Assembly: GCA_014075255.1 (NCBI GenBank)
Contig: CP046178.1
Coordinates: 769,616 to 833,615 of the forward strand
Direction: 5' to 3'
DNA: 64,000 bases
Source of the DNA: Gammaproteobacteria bacterium
GTDB lineage: Bacteria; Pseudomonadota; Gammaproteobacteria; UBA4575
Made by a program: the position numbers and the translations under genes. Every line of letters begins with the position of its first letter. Position 1 is the first letter of the stretch. Below, piece after piece: positions 9,241-18,718 of this stretch. The notes below the pieces were generated by a model. It searched no databases. It worked only from the letters and a program-made list of their open reading frames with translations, and was not told the DNA's origin.

Positions 9241-12084
9241 TTATACGACTCTCAATGGTGGCCGGGACACTTGCTCTCGTAAGCCTAACGCATCTTCTAT
9301 TAATGCTTGTTGTTGCTCTCTGTGAATATGTAAAGAACCCGATGCAGGTGATGCTGAATAGGTCCTTCCGGCATATCTCAAATTTTGATTCTCGTGCAAG
9401 CATACCTTTATGTTACGCCTTGAATGCATAAAGAACCATGCGCCTTGGTTGCGTGGTTCTTCCTGGCACCAAACAATTTCATGCGCACCTGAATACTTAT
9501 TAGCTATTTGCTTAACTTCTTCATGTGGAAAAGGATATAACTGCTCTATTCGCACAATGGCAGTATTAGTAATTTTATGTTCACGTCGTGCTTTAGCCAA
9601 TTCATAATATAGTTTTCCTGCACAGAAGATTATTTTTTTCACTTCTGCAGCATTTATTTGCTCTACTTCGTCCAATACAGGATTAAACCCACCCTCAGTG
9701 AATTCATGTAGTTCAGATGAAGCTACTGGATCTCGTAAAATATTTTTTGGCGTCATAACAATCAGTGGTTTTCTATACGGACGCAGCATTTGTCTTCGCA
9801 ACATATGAAAAACCTGTGAAGGAGAACTTGGCATGCACACTTGCATATTATCTTCGGCGCATAGCTGTAAATAGCGCTCAAGTCTTGCAGAAGAGTGCTC
9901 TGGCCCTTGACCATCAAACCCATGTGGTAACAACATTACCAGACCGCAATAACGCTGCCATTTTGCCTCAGAAGAACTTAAAAACTGGTCCACATACATT
10001 TGCGCATTATTAGCGAAATCGCCAAACTGAGCTTCCCAAATAACCAAAGTTTGTGGTTCTGCAGTGCTATAGCCCACTTCGTAGCCCAATACAGCTTCTT
10101 CTGACAATAAGGAATTAATTGGCAAAAATAGCGGTTGATCTTTTTTGATATGTTGAAGTGGCACATGAATCTCACCGTTTACCTGATCATGAAAACCAGC
10201 ATGCCGATGAAAAAAGGTTCCACGCACACAATCTTGTCCAGAAATGCGTACACCATAGCCTTCATCAAGTAATGACGCATAGGCCAGGGTTTCTCCAAAC
10301 CCCCAGTCAGCATTCATTTCACCATTACCCATTTTTAAGCGCGCATCGACAATTTTCTGCACTATACGGTGTAAATTAAAGCCTTTAGGTACTTTAGTGA
10401 ATTTTTGTGTAAGACTTTTTACTTGATCAACACTGAGTTTTGTACTTGCCTTATCCCGCCAATGCGTTCCGATATAAAGTTTATAATCTACAATAAATTT
10501 ACGATTAACATTCTTTGCAATGGGGCCACAAACTTGTTCGCCTCTTTGTAATTTATTTAAATACATTGTTTCAAGCGCTTTAACACGTGCAGGCGTAATG
10601 GTTTTGTTGCGAATGAGTCGATTTGAATATACTTTTCGCACACCTTCTTTATGACGAATTGCCTGATACATTAGTGGCTGAGTAACAGATGGCTCATCTG
10701 CTTCATTGTGACCGTGCTGGCGATAACAGATCATATCGATTACCACATCACGTTTAAATTTCATTCTGAAATCTACTGCTAGCTTTGAAACGTAGGCGAC
10801 AGCTTCTGGATCATCACCGTTTACATGAAAAATAGGTGCTTGCACCATCTTTGCCACATCGGTGCAATATAAAGTTGAACGAGAATCCAATGGATCACTG
10901 GTAGTAAAGCCAATTTGGTTATTCACTACAACATGTATGCTACCACCTGTAGTATACCCACGCGTCTTAGAAAGATTCAGCGTTTCCATTACAACGCCTT
11001 GACCTGCAAATGCAGCATCGCCATGAATTAACAACGGCATGGCATCTACACGCTCAGTGTCCTTGCGTCTTTCTTGACGCGCCCGAACTGAGCCTTCAAC
11101 CACTGGGTTAATAGCTTCTAAATGAGACGGATTAAAAGCTAATACAGCATGCACTGGCCCATATTCTGTTTTTAAATTAGCTGAGAAACCTTTGTGATAT
11201 TTGACATCACCAGAACCACTAACAGGATCTAGCGTGTCTTCAAATTCTTGGAATAACTTTTCTGGACTTTTGCCTAATATATTTACTAATACATTGAGTC
11301 GACCTCGATGCGCCATGCCCATAATAATTTCGCTTACTTTATGAAACCCACAGCGCCTAATGATCTCATCTACAATAACAATTAAGCTCAAACCACCTTC
11401 TAGCGAGAAACGCTTCTGCCCTACATATTTGTTATGCAGATAAGTTTCCAAGGATTTTGCTGCAATTAACATCTCTAAAATGGTGCGTTTACGTTTAGCT
11501 GAAAACCCTGAAGACAAATAAAACTGCTCTAAACGATGTTGTATCCATTCTTTTTGTTCTGAAGAGGTAATGTGCTTAAATTCAGAACCGATAGTTCCGC
11601 AATAGGTAACCGAAAGCATATTGATGATTTCGCGTAACGGTGCTTTTTTAATGCCGCCCAATGAACCCGTTTCAAACACGGTTTCCATATCGGCGTGAGC
11701 TAATCCATGAAATTCTGGGCTTAGCTCCGGAATATCTGCACGGACACTGGCACCTAGCGGATCTATATCGGCTTGACGATGACCTAAATAACGGTAGGCA
11801 CTGATTAATCGAATGACACCAACTTGTTTTCGATTATTTGATCTGGAAGTGTTTTGTGGAGCTTCAGAAGTTTTTTGATGCGCAGTTTCACGCAAGTTTG
11901 CCCTAACGCTTGAATGGGTAATATTGGTAACAGAGGCTGGCTCAAGTTTACCAAAGACTTCGCGCCAATATTCTGACACTGAATTTGCATCGGTTACATA
12001 ATCTTCGTAAAGGGCTTCAACATACGCAATATTATTACTATTTAATTGCCCACCAGTAAGCTTTAAAAGTGCGTCTTTATCCAT
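9241..12084 (-). CDS. sucA: 2-oxoglutarate dehydrogenase E1 component
   Basis: Thiamine-diphosphate enzyme that decarboxylates 2-oxoglutarate and succinylates the E2 lipoyl group. At 947 aa it is the usual length. The N-terminal segment LNSNNIAYVEALYEDYV is the E2-binding/helical region. The cofactor-binding region is GDAAFAGQGVVMETLN followed by VVVNNQIGFTT. The C-terminal third holds HGFDGQGPEHSSARLERYLQ, a typical transketolase-like pyrimidine domain motif. It is the first gene of the operon; odhB begins 45 bases downstream. sucCD and sdh genes are not in the window. Confidence 0.97.
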   Translation of the reverse strand: MDKDALLKLTGGQLNSNNIAYVEALYEDYVTDANSVSEYWREVFGKLEPASVTNITHSSVRANLRETAHQKTSEAPQNTSRSNNRKQVGVIRLISAYRYLGHRQADIDPLGASVRADIPELSPEFHGLAHADMETVFETGSLGGIKKAPLREIINMLSVTYCGTIGSEFKHITSSEQKEWIQHRLEQFYLSSGFSAKRKRTILEMLIAAKSLETYLHNKYVGQKRFSLEGGLSLIVIVDEIIRRCGFHKVSEIIMGMAHRGRLNVLVNILGKSPEKLFQEFEDTLDPVSGSGDVKYHKGFSANLKTEYGPVHAVLAFNPSHLEAINPVVEGSVRARQERRKDTERVDAMPLLIHGDAAFAGQGVVMETLNLSKTRGYTTGGSIHVVVNNQIGFTTSDPLDSRSTLYCTDVAKMVQAPIFHVNGDDPEAVAYVSKLAVDFRMKFKRDVVIDMICYRQHGHNEADEPSVTQPLMYQAIRHKEGVRKVYSNRLIRNKTITPARVKALETMYLNKLQRGEQVCGPIAKNVNRKFIVDYKLYIGTHWRDKASTKLSVDQVKSLTQKFTKVPKGFNLHRIVQKIVDARLKMGNGEMNADWGFGETLAYASLLDEGYGVRISGQDCVRGTFFHRHAGFHDQVNGEIHVPLQHIKKDQPLFLPINSLLSEEAVLGYEVGYSTAEPQTLVIWEAQFGDFANNAQMYVDQFLSSSEAKWQRYCGLVMLLPHGFDGQGPEHSSARLERYLQLCAEDNMQVCMPSSPSQVFHMLRRQMLRPYRKPLIVMTPKNILRDPVASSELHEFTEGGFNPVLDEVEQINAAEVKKIIFCAGKLYYELAKARREHKITNTAIVRIEQLYPFPHEEVKQIANKYSGAHEIVWCQEEPRNQGAWFFMHSRRNIKVCLHENQNLRYAGRTYSASPASGSLHIHREQQQALIEDALGLREQVSRPPLRVV

Positions 12085-12162
12085 GTGTATTAATAGATGA
12101 GTCTTACGTCTCTAGACAACTCTATGAGATAACAATTCCAAAACATGCGCAATCCTACGCAA

Positions 12163-12507
12163 CTACATTGTATGGGTAGGTCGATCCGCCTGAAGCGCAC
12201 CAGCAAGTAGGCCTTCAATCTTATTTCGGGTCTGACCATTATCCTGGTTACTAAATTGAACTCCGATTCCTGCAGTACGATTACCTTGAGCGTTAGGAGG
12301 TGTAATCCACACAACATTACCGGCGACAGGAAGTCGCTCAGTGTCTTCCATTAAGGTAAGCAACATGAATACTTCATCATCCAGCTTATATGCCTTATTG
12401 GTGGGAATAAATAGGCCACCATTTTTAATAAATGGGATGTACGCCGCGTACAAAGAGCCTTTGTCTTTGATTGCTAGCGATAGTATGCCTCTGCTGCCTT
12501 CTGCCAT
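12163..12507 (-). CDS. pilZ: Type IV pilus assembly protein PilZ
   Basis: A 114-aa single PilZ domain of the type IV pilus PilZ subgroup, which works with the PilB ATPase and FimX in other gammaproteobacteria. The core FIKNGGLFIPTNKAYKLDDE aligns with that subgroup. It lacks both the RxxxR and (D/N)xSxxG c-di-GMP motifs, as expected for these non-binding members. It sits directly after holB (24 bases), the conserved tmk-holB-pilZ order. No pil structural genes are present, so a working pilus cannot be confirmed from this window. Confidence 0.9.
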   Translation of the reverse strand: MAEGSRGILSLAIKDKGSLYAAYIPFIKNGGLFIPTNKAYKLDDEVFMLLTLMEDTERLPVAGNVVWITPPNAQGNRTAGIGVQFSNQDNGQTRNKIEGLLAGALQADRPTHTM

Positions 12508-12531
12508 AATAAATCTTATATATTTTCTGCT

Positions 12532-13542
12532 TTATACCGGATGTTCTAGCATTTCCTGACATCGAATGAGCATGTCTTCGATGAACAATCTCTTATTGAG
12601 TGGTGCGCTAGAAAATCTACGCAATTCAATAAGTTTGTCCATAAAGTTGAATAACGAATGTAAGTCTACTCGGCCCTCTAGACTATGCAAGCTCCGACGA
12701 ATGTCCGGATTTTCAAGGGTCACCGGCTCTTTCTCATAATGGCATCGAATCAGATCTGCACACCAAGCTTGCTGCCAGCACACTAACCTCTCTAACGGCT
12801 CATCCTGGTGTTTCGCTGAGACCTTGCTTACATGGGTCTTGCCTGATAGAAAATGCCCCAAATCCTTGTAGTAGTCCGTCCTGTTTTCCCCTAACCCTGA
12901 ACTGTATAGCTCAAGGGCTAATAAGGGCCTATTTCCAGCCACTTTAAGAAGCGCCTGCCAATGATCATGCGATTGTTGTTGTACTAACCAATTTAGACTC
13001 TGCTTCTCATCTGGAAGTTTAAATTTCCATGTCTGACAGCGGCTTTTAAGGGTCGGTAGCAATGTATCAGCTCGGTGACTAATCAGAAACAAAATAGAAT
13101 TTTGCGGTGGTTCTTCAAGAGTTTTCAACAATGCATTGGCAGCATTTATATTCATGGTTTCTGCATAGTTAATGCAGACAATTTTATACGCACCCTGTTG
13201 ACGACTTAACGTCATGAATTGATTGATATCCCGTATATCATCAACCTTTACTTGTTCTATTTTATTTTGTGACTTTTTATCTTGACCGGTGTCTTCGTCA
13301 ACATTAATCATACGAATGTCAGGATGAGTTCTAACAGTAAATAGATGGCAATCTTTGCATTCACCACAAGCATGATCATCTAAGGTTGGATTAGTACAGT
13401 TTAGTCGCTGGATAAATGCCAAACAAAACTCTAACTTACCTATCGACTCAGGTCCGGATAACAATACCGCATGTGTAAGCCTATTATCTTTTAAATAACG
13501 AGAGGCTTGATGCCAGATATCAGTTTGCCATGGGAATATCAT
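12532..13542 (-). CDS. holB: DNA polymerase III delta' subunit
   Basis: Clamp-loader subunit that helps place the beta clamp at replication forks. The zinc-module cysteines are visible in CGECKDCHLF, and the sensor region in NAANALLKTLEEPP with LKSRCQTW following. As in other delta' subunits the P-loop is degenerate (SGPESIGK), so no ATP binding is expected. I chose ATG at 13542 (MIFPWQTDIW) because an AAGG ribosome-binding site lies about 11 bases before it and homologues start there. The longer frame begins only with TTG at 13569, overlapping tmk. Protein length is 336 aa. Confidence 0.93.
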   Translation of the reverse strand: MIFPWQTDIWHQASRYLKDNRLTHAVLLSGPESIGKLEFCLAFIQRLNCTNPTLDDHACGECKDCHLFTVRTHPDIRMINVDEDTGQDKKSQNKIEQVKVDDIRDINQFMTLSRQQGAYKIVCINYAETMNINAANALLKTLEEPPQNSILFLISHRADTLLPTLKSRCQTWKFKLPDEKQSLNWLVQQQSHDHWQALLKVAGNRPLLALELYSSGLGENRTDYYKDLGHFLSGKTHVSKVSAKHQDEPLERLVCWQQAWCADLIRCHYEKEPVTLENPDIRRSLHSLEGRVDLHSLFNFMDKLIELRRFSSAPLNKRLFIEDMLIRCQEMLEHPV

Positions 13543-13561
13543 ACGCACATCAACCTTTTTA

Positions 13562-14218
13562 CTAGGCAATCAATCCCGCAAAACGTTGTTTCATAACAGC
13601 TTGAATAGCTAATGCTGTCTCATTAATTGTTTGATCAGCATCCACTACAGAAAATCTCTCAGGATTAGTCTTTGCAAATTTTAAATAACTATTCCGCACA
13701 CGTTCGAAAAATTCGCGTTTTTCCAATTCGAAACGATCTTTTTCTCCACGTTGAGACACTCTTTGCATACCTCCTTGAATATCGCCTGATAACAGTACCG
13801 TCAAATCAGGCCGAAATTGCTCCTGCACTGTGGATTCTATATTTTTGATTGCAGAAAAAGCTACACCTCGCCCTCCACCTTGGTATGCATAGCTAGCATC
13901 TGTAAAACGATCGCATAACACCCACGTGTTGTTTTTTAACGCAGGATAAATTATTTCTTTAAGATGTTGAGCACGCGCAGCAAACATCAATAACAACTCT
14001 GCCATTGGGTCTATGTCAGTGCCATCATTATTAAGAAGTAATTCTCGTACACGTTCGCCAAGTGTAGTGCCTCCTGGTTCACGCGTGACTAGACAGGCTA
14101 TATTTTTAGTCTTTAAATATTTTTCTAAAAGCTGAATTTGCGTAGTTTTTCCAACGCCTTCTGTACCTTCGAAAGTAATAAACTTCGCTTGGTACATTTT
14201 CTCTGCATCATTGCCCAT
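13562..14218 (-). CDS. tmk: Thymidylate kinase
   Basis: Phosphorylates dTMP to dTDP. The P-loop FEGTEGVGKTTQ lies near the N-terminus. The substrate motif DRFTDASYAYQGGGR lies mid-protein, and the lid region with RGEKDRFE near residue 155. The frame opens at ATG 14218, but Met8 (ATG 14197, MYQAKFITFEG) gives the usual N-terminus for the family and may be the real start; neither has a strong ribosome-binding site. It lies between mltG and holB, the standard order. Confidence 0.95.
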   Translation of the reverse strand: MGNDAEKMYQAKFITFEGTEGVGKTTQIQLLEKYLKTKNIACLVTREPGGTTLGERVRELLLNNDGTDIDPMAELLLMFAARAQHLKEIIYPALKNNTWVLCDRFTDASYAYQGGGRGVAFSAIKNIESTVQEQFRPDLTVLLSGDIQGGMQRVSQRGEKDRFELEKREFFERVRNSYLKFAKTNPERFSVVDADQTINETALAIQAVMKQRFAGLIA

Positions 14219-14241
14219 AATCGTTCTGAATATATAAACGC

Positions 14242-15273
14242 TTATTCGCTTTTATGATCAGCTTGATATTTATCTTTTTTCCCACCCAGTTGATATTTTA
14301 TTACCGCTTCCCGATGCTCATCATATGTTTTTGAAAAATGGTGAGTGCCATCGCCTTTAGAAACAAAGAACAACACCTCAGTATCTGCAGGATGCAGTGC
14401 AGCGGCTATAGACGCACGACCCGGCAATGCAATAGGTGTAGGTGGCAAACCTTTATGCACATAGGTGTTGTATGGCGTATCTGCTTTTAAATCTTTACGC
14501 CGTATATTGCCATCATAAGCATCGCCCATACCATAGATAACCGTTGGATCAGTTTGCAAACGCATGCCACGTTTTAAGCGAGTTATAAATACAGCCGCAA
14601 CAAGATTACGCTCATCATCAACACTGGTTTCTTTTTCAATAATAGACGCCAAGGTTAATGCCTCTTCAGCAGATTGCAGCGGAGTATCTTTGGGACGATT
14701 AGACCATTCTTCTTCCAATACTTTCTCCATATAGTCATGAGCACGTTGAAAAAACTCCACATTCGAAGTACCTGCCGGAAAATGATAGGTATCTGGATAA
14801 AACCAACCTTCTGGATGTTGGTTTAACTCTAACAATTCTAATAATTCATCTCGAGTAGCCGCCGTTTGCTTAATTTTTTCATGCTTATTAACTTCTTCCC
14901 AAAGCTGCTTAAACGTCCAACCCTCAATAACGGTTAAGCCAAACTGAATGGTTTCACCTTTGATAAGTTTATTAAGCAACTGCACAGGACTTAAGTTAGC
15001 TCTAAGTGTGTACTCACCTGCCTTAATTGAATTGCTTGCACCACTGAGCCGACCAAATATTTTCCATGGCAATTTTTCGGCCACTAAACCACGCTCGACC
15101 AACTGCTGAGTAATTTGTCGAAAATGCATTCCCGGCTCGATAACGAGCTGCACTTCTTTACCACTAGAAGACAATGGCTTATTGGCATAATCTTTAAAAT
15201 AGATAGACAGCATCGTAACTACGATGGTCAATATAATGAACAGTGAACTAATGATACGTGTATAGGTTTTCAC
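14242..15273 (-). CDS. mltG: Endolytic murein transglycosylase MltG
   Basis: Inner-membrane lytic transglycosylase that cuts nascent peptidoglycan strands. A single membrane helix lies at residues 8-27. A LysM-like segment follows (about 40-110), then the YceG domain with LASIIEKETSVDDER. The catalytic glutamate is Glu213 or Glu215 within that motif. LQTDPTVIYGMG and PYNTYVHKGLPPTPI are other family hallmarks. Its 343 aa is normal. It is 10 bases after pabC and 23 before tmk, so probably cotranscribed. Confidence 0.95.
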   Translation of the reverse strand: MKTYTRIISSLFIILTIVVTMLSIYFKDYANKPLSSSGKEVQLVIEPGMHFRQITQQLVERGLVAEKLPWKIFGRLSGASNSIKAGEYTLRANLSPVQLLNKLIKGETIQFGLTVIEGWTFKQLWEEVNKHEKIKQTAATRDELLELLELNQHPEGWFYPDTYHFPAGTSNVEFFQRAHDYMEKVLEEEWSNRPKDTPLQSAEEALTLASIIEKETSVDDERNLVAAVFITRLKRGMRLQTDPTVIYGMGDAYDGNIRRKDLKADTPYNTYVHKGLPPTPIALPGRASIAAALHPADTEVLFFVSKGDGTHHFSKTYDEHREAVIKYQLGGKKDKYQADHKSE

Positions 15274-15283
15274 GCAAGATATC

Positions 15284-16099
15284 CTAGCTATTAAATACTG
15301 CTATAAGCTGGTTGATTATAGCGGTTTTGCTTAGCTTACGCTCACAATAACTTCGTACCGGCCAAATAGCATTTATACTGTTACATAAGAACATAGCTTG
15401 AATTTGGCTAATTTCAGATTGTTTGAAATCACGAACATCCACATTTACATTGTTTGCACGACAATATTCGATTACTTTTTTACGCATCACTCCAGCTACA
15501 CCACGCCGATCTAAAGTAGGCGTAACAAGTGTATCGTTAATTTGGAAAAACACGTTGCTGGAAGTAGCTTCAATAACATTATCATCTTCATCGCATACTA
15601 AACCTTCTTGATAATCATCTTCCCACTCGCTACGCGCAAGTATCTGCTCAAGGCGATTCAAATGTTTGATTTGAGAAAGTTTACTTTGTTTAGATAAACG
15701 GAAATCGCATTGCGTAACCTTCACACCTTTTTCAGTAAAAGTTTCTGGATAATCAGGCCAAGGAAACTTTTGCACAATGCGGCTCAGCTCTTGTACCGTA
15801 GGCTTATACCCTCTTCCACCTACGCCACGAGTGATAATTATTTTGATCACACACTTTGAAGTAGACTCTAAATCAAGAACTTGTTGTACTTCTTTTTTAA
15901 GCAAAGAGAAATCTAAGCCTTGCAATCCGAGCGTCTTGCAACCTCGCAGAAGCCTATCTAGATGATCATCCCAGTATTGAAGTTCACCTTGCCTAACCGC
16001 GATGGTCTCAAATACGCCGTCACCATATAGCAAGCCTCGATCCATACTCGAGAGCTGATCGCCCTGGATGCCATTTATGATGACTTCAGGATTCTGCAT
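15284..16099 (-). CDS. pabC: Aminodeoxychorismate lyase
   Basis: PLP enzyme of folate synthesis that releases 4-aminobenzoate and pyruvate from aminodeoxychorismate. It is a fold-type IV aminotransferase-like protein of 271 aa: LLYGDGVFETIAV near residues 24-35, RGVGGRGYKP at 91-100, and the PLP lysine in IKHLNRLEQ (Lys145). Branched-chain aminotransferases share the fold, but length and position between fabF and mltG point to PabC. The fabF stop is 57 bases upstream. Confidence 0.93.
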   Translation of the reverse strand: MQNPEVIINGIQGDQLSSMDRGLLYGDGVFETIAVRQGELQYWDDHLDRLLRGCKTLGLQGLDFSLLKKEVQQVLDLESTSKCVIKIIITRGVGGRGYKPTVQELSRIVQKFPWPDYPETFTEKGVKVTQCDFRLSKQSKLSQIKHLNRLEQILARSEWEDDYQEGLVCDEDDNVIEATSSNVFFQINDTLVTPTLDRRGVAGVMRKKVIEYCRANNVNVDVRDFKQSEISQIQAMFLCNSINAIWPVRSYCERKLSKTAIINQLIAVFNS

Positions 16100-16156
16100 T
16101 CTATTGTTTGCGTATTTGGATCATGTCGCGATGATCAAATACATTAATGAAGAGCG

Positions 16157-17398
16157 TTAAACTTTTTTCATCACAACGGTGCCATTAGTGCCACCGAAAC
16201 CAAATGAATTAGAGAGCGCCACATTGATTTGCTTATCACGCGCTTCGTTTGGCACATAATCAAGATCACACTTAGGATCTGGTGTGTCGTAATTTATCGT
16301 TGGCGGCAATATACCGTGGTATAAACCAAGTATACTAAATACAGCTTCAACACCACCTGCAGCACCCAGCAAGTGGCCGGTCATAGATTTGGTCGAGCTT
16401 ACTGCTAGTTTATTTGCATGCTTGCCATAGGTGCTTTTAATTCCTTGCGTTTCAGCTACATCACCCGCCGGTGTCGAGGTTCCATGTGCATTGATATAAT
16501 CCACATCGCTTGCATTTACTCCAGCATCCGCTAATGCATTTTGCATGCATTTTGCACCGCCACTTCCACCTTCCGCTGGAGAAGTCATATGATACGCATC
16601 ACTACTCATACCGTAACCAGCCAGTTCACAATAAATATTAGCTGAACGCGCTTTTGCAGTTTCGTATTCTTCTAATACGATAACACCTGCGCCGTCTCCT
16701 AGAACGAAACCATTTCGATCAAGGTCGAATGGGCGGCTTGCGCCTTCTGGATTATCGTTATGCGAAGAACAGAGTGCTCTTGCTGCTGCGAAACCACCAA
16801 TTCCTAATGGGCAGGTTGCCATTTCTGCCCCGCCTGCAACCATAATGTCGGCATCACCATACATAATCATTCTTGCAGCATCACCGATATTATGTGTTCC
16901 TGTTGTACAAGCAGAAACAATTGAAATATTTGGACCACGGTAACCCTTCATAATAGATAAGTTACCTGAAACCATATTAATAATATTACTCGGCACAAAA
17001 AATGGTGAAATCTTTTTTGGGCCACCCTTAAGATAAGCTTCGTTACTTTTCTCAATGCCAGGCAAACCACCAATACCACTACCAATAGCCACACCAATAC
17101 GATCAGCATTTTCCTCGGTTACTTCAAAACCCGAATCTTCTACAGCTTGAATGCCTGCACCAATTCCATAATGAATAAAAGGATCCATCTTACGCTGATC
17201 CTTTTTAGACAAATAATCATCAACAACAAAATCTCGAGTTTGCCCAGCAATTTGTACTGAAAATGCACTTGCATCAAAACAATCTATTTTAGAAATACCG
17301 CTTTTGCCAGCAGTGATATTTCCCCAAGCTTTTTCAATGGTTGATCCGACTGGGGACACAATCCCCAAACCGGTTACGACTACACGTCTACGAGACAT
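16157..17398 (-). CDS. fabF: 3-oxoacyl-ACP synthase II
   Basis: Elongating condensing enzyme of type II fatty acid synthesis. The catalytic triad is visible: Cys164 in [10 protein letters not shown], His305 in [11 protein letters not shown] and His342 in [15 protein letters not shown]. Length (413 aa) is standard for FabF; the Cys-His-His triad is shared with FabB, but the position next to acpP favours FabF. acpP starts 92 bases upstream. Confidence 0.96.
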   Translation of the reverse strand: MSRRRVVVTGLGIVSPVGSTIEKAWGNITAGKSGISKIDCFDASAFSVQIAGQTRDFVVDDYLSKKDQRKMDPFIHYGIGAGIQAVEDSGFEVTEENADRIGVAIGSGIGGLPGIEKSNEAYLKGGPKKISPFFVPSNIINMVSGNLSIMKGYRGPNISIVSACTTGTHNIGDAARMIMYGDADIMVAGGAEMATCPLGIGGFAAARALCSSHNDNPEGASRPFDLDRNGFVLGDGAGVIVLEEYETAKARSANIYCELAGYGMSSDAYHMTSPAEGGSGGAKCMQNALADAGVNASDVDYINAHGTSTPAGDVAETQGIKSTYGKHANKLAVSSTKSMTGHLLGAAGGVEAVFSILGLYHGILPPTINYDTPDPKCDLDYVPNEARDKQINVALSNSFGFGGTNGTVVMKKV

Positions 17399-17490
17399 AA
17401 AATTTACTTTGTATTAGATAACTAAAAAATGATTAAGCAGTTTGTTACCTATAGCAACAACACTACTTGATGAATAAATAAGCTTAATAG

Positions 17491-17724
17491 CTATTTATTA
17501 TTATTAACGTAATCAATCGCTTCTTTTACTGTTGTAATTTTCTCAGCCGCTTCATCAGGAATCTCGCATTCGAATTCCTCTTCCAAAGCCATTACTAATT
17601 CAACAGTATCTAAAGAGTCTGCACCTAGATCGTCAACAAAAGATGCGTTTTCTTTAACTTCATCTTCACTAACACCTAATTGCTCAACAATGATCTTTTT
17701 AACTCTCTCTTCGTTTGTGCTCAT
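17491..17724 (-). CDS. acpP: Acyl carrier protein
   Basis: A 77-aa acidic four-helix carrier that shuttles acyl chains on 4'-phosphopantetheine. The attachment serine is Ser37 in [18 protein letters not shown]. It sits between fabG and fabF as in most gammaproteobacteria. An AAGGA-type ribosome-binding site lies just before the ATG. The 221-base gap to fabG holds a candidate own promoter with a palindrome in its spacer (listed separately), consistent with the high demand for this protein. Confidence 0.98.
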   Translation of the reverse strand: MSTNEERVKKIIVEQLGVSEDEVKENASFVDDLGADSLDTVELVMALEEEFECEIPDEAAEKITTVKEAIDYVNNNK

Positions 17725-17777
17725 AAAATTGCTTCCTTATTTGCAAAAAAATTCAGACCGTTCTAAATCGGCTCGCT

Positions 17778-17807
17778 ATTGTATTGAAAAGGTGATCACC
17801 TTGCCAT
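17778..17807 (-). promoter_or_regulatory. Candidate acpP promoter
   Basis: On the minus strand, TACAAT (17778-17783, one mismatch to the -10 consensus) is preceded by an 18-base spacer and ATGGCA (17802-17807, four of six to -35). It lies about 55 bases before the acpP ATG. The prediction is by eye only; the perfect palindrome in its spacer makes it more credible as a regulated promoter. Confidence 0.4.
17789..17802. promoter_or_regulatory. Perfect 14-bp palindrome, possible operator
   Basis: AAGGTGATCACCTT is its own reverse complement and falls inside the spacer of the candidate acpP promoter. That is the position where a dimeric repressor would block RNA polymerase. It does not obviously match the FadR or FabR sites I know. 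Binding protein unknown. Confidence 0.45.
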
Positions 17808-17820
17808 CATCATGAATACC

Positions 17821-17847
17821 ACTAATCTGGCGTAAGACCAAATTAGT
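17821..17847. repeat. Inverted repeat in the fabG-acpP gap
   Basis: Arms ACTAATCTGG and CCAAATTAGT pair at 9 of 10 positions around a 7-base loop. No T-run follows on the minus strand, so it is not a simple intrinsic terminator. It could be an RNA hairpin downstream of fabG, a processing site, or a second protein-binding site upstream of acpP. Confidence 0.5.
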
Positions 17848-17945
17848 CTTAGTATGTTTTCAAGGCCTTAAAAGAATTTATTGATTAGATACAAAGATTT
17901 AGACGATATAGTTTAAGTGAATATATGTTTTTTATTTAACATATT

Positions 17946-18680
17946 CTAGGCCATATATAGGCCTCCATTAATATGCAGTGTCTCCCCTGTTATATACCCA
18001 GCGCTGTCAGAAACCAAAAATTTAACGGCTTCGGCTATATCTTTGACATTCCCCATCCGGCCTAAAGGGATTTTACCCATCAAAGCTTTTTGTTGATCCT
18101 CATTAAGGTCGTCAGTCATATCCGTTTCGATAAAGCCTGGTGCAATAGCATTTACAGTAATACCGCGAGAACCCACTTCTTGAGCCAGTGATTTTGAAAA
18201 TCCGAAAATTCCGGCTTTTGCAGCTGCATAATTAGTTTGACCTGCATTTCCTGATGAACCCACCACAGAGGAAATATTTACGATACGCCCGGTTTTAGCT
18301 TTCATCATATCTCGCAAACAAGCTTTAGAAAGTCGATACATAGAAGATAAATTGGTATTAATAACATCATTCCATTCATCATTTTTCATACGCATCAGCA
18401 AATTATCCTTAGTGATACCCGCATTGTTAATCAATATTGTGGGTGCACTATACTTTTCTTTAATACTATCTAAGCATGACTTAATAGAGTCATCTTGCGT
18501 AACGTCAAGCACTAAGGCATACCCTGCATATCCTTTTGAATTCAATTCCTCTTGAATCTTTTTCACTCCATTTTCAGTAGTAGCAGTGCCAACAACAACA
18601 TAACCATCTGCTGCTAATGTATGTAGAATTGCTTTTCCTATCCCTCGGCTAGCTCCGGTTACCAGTGCGACTTTATCCAT
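17946..18680 (-). CDS. fabG: 3-oxoacyl-ACP reductase
   Basis: NADPH-dependent short-chain dehydrogenase that reduces 3-oxoacyl-ACP. The cofactor motif is TGASRGIGKA at residues 8-17, and NNAGITKDNLLMRM around 85-98 is FabG-specific. The catalytic Ser138, Tyr151 and Lys155 lie in NISSVVGSSG and NYAAAKAG. Length 244 aa. It follows fabD by 38 bases and precedes acpP. Confidence 0.97.
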   Translation of the reverse strand: MDKVALVTGASRGIGKAILHTLAADGYVVVGTATTENGVKKIQEELNSKGYAGYALVLDVTQDDSIKSCLDSIKEKYSAPTILINNAGITKDNLLMRMKNDEWNDVINTNLSSMYRLSKACLRDMMKAKTGRIVNISSVVGSSGNAGQTNYAAAKAGIFGFSKSLAQEVGSRGITVNAIAPGFIETDMTDDLNEDQQKALMGKIPLGRMGNVKDIAEAVKFLVSDSAGYITGETLHINGGLYMA

Positions 18681-18718
18681 AATTACTTAGATACCTGTTG
18701 TTGTATTCTTTCTGGCGC

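Noticed and set aside
12090-12317. A 75-codon minus-strand frame overlapping pilZ
   Set aside because: It is a different frame over the PilZ coding region, whose domain is well supported; no family match.
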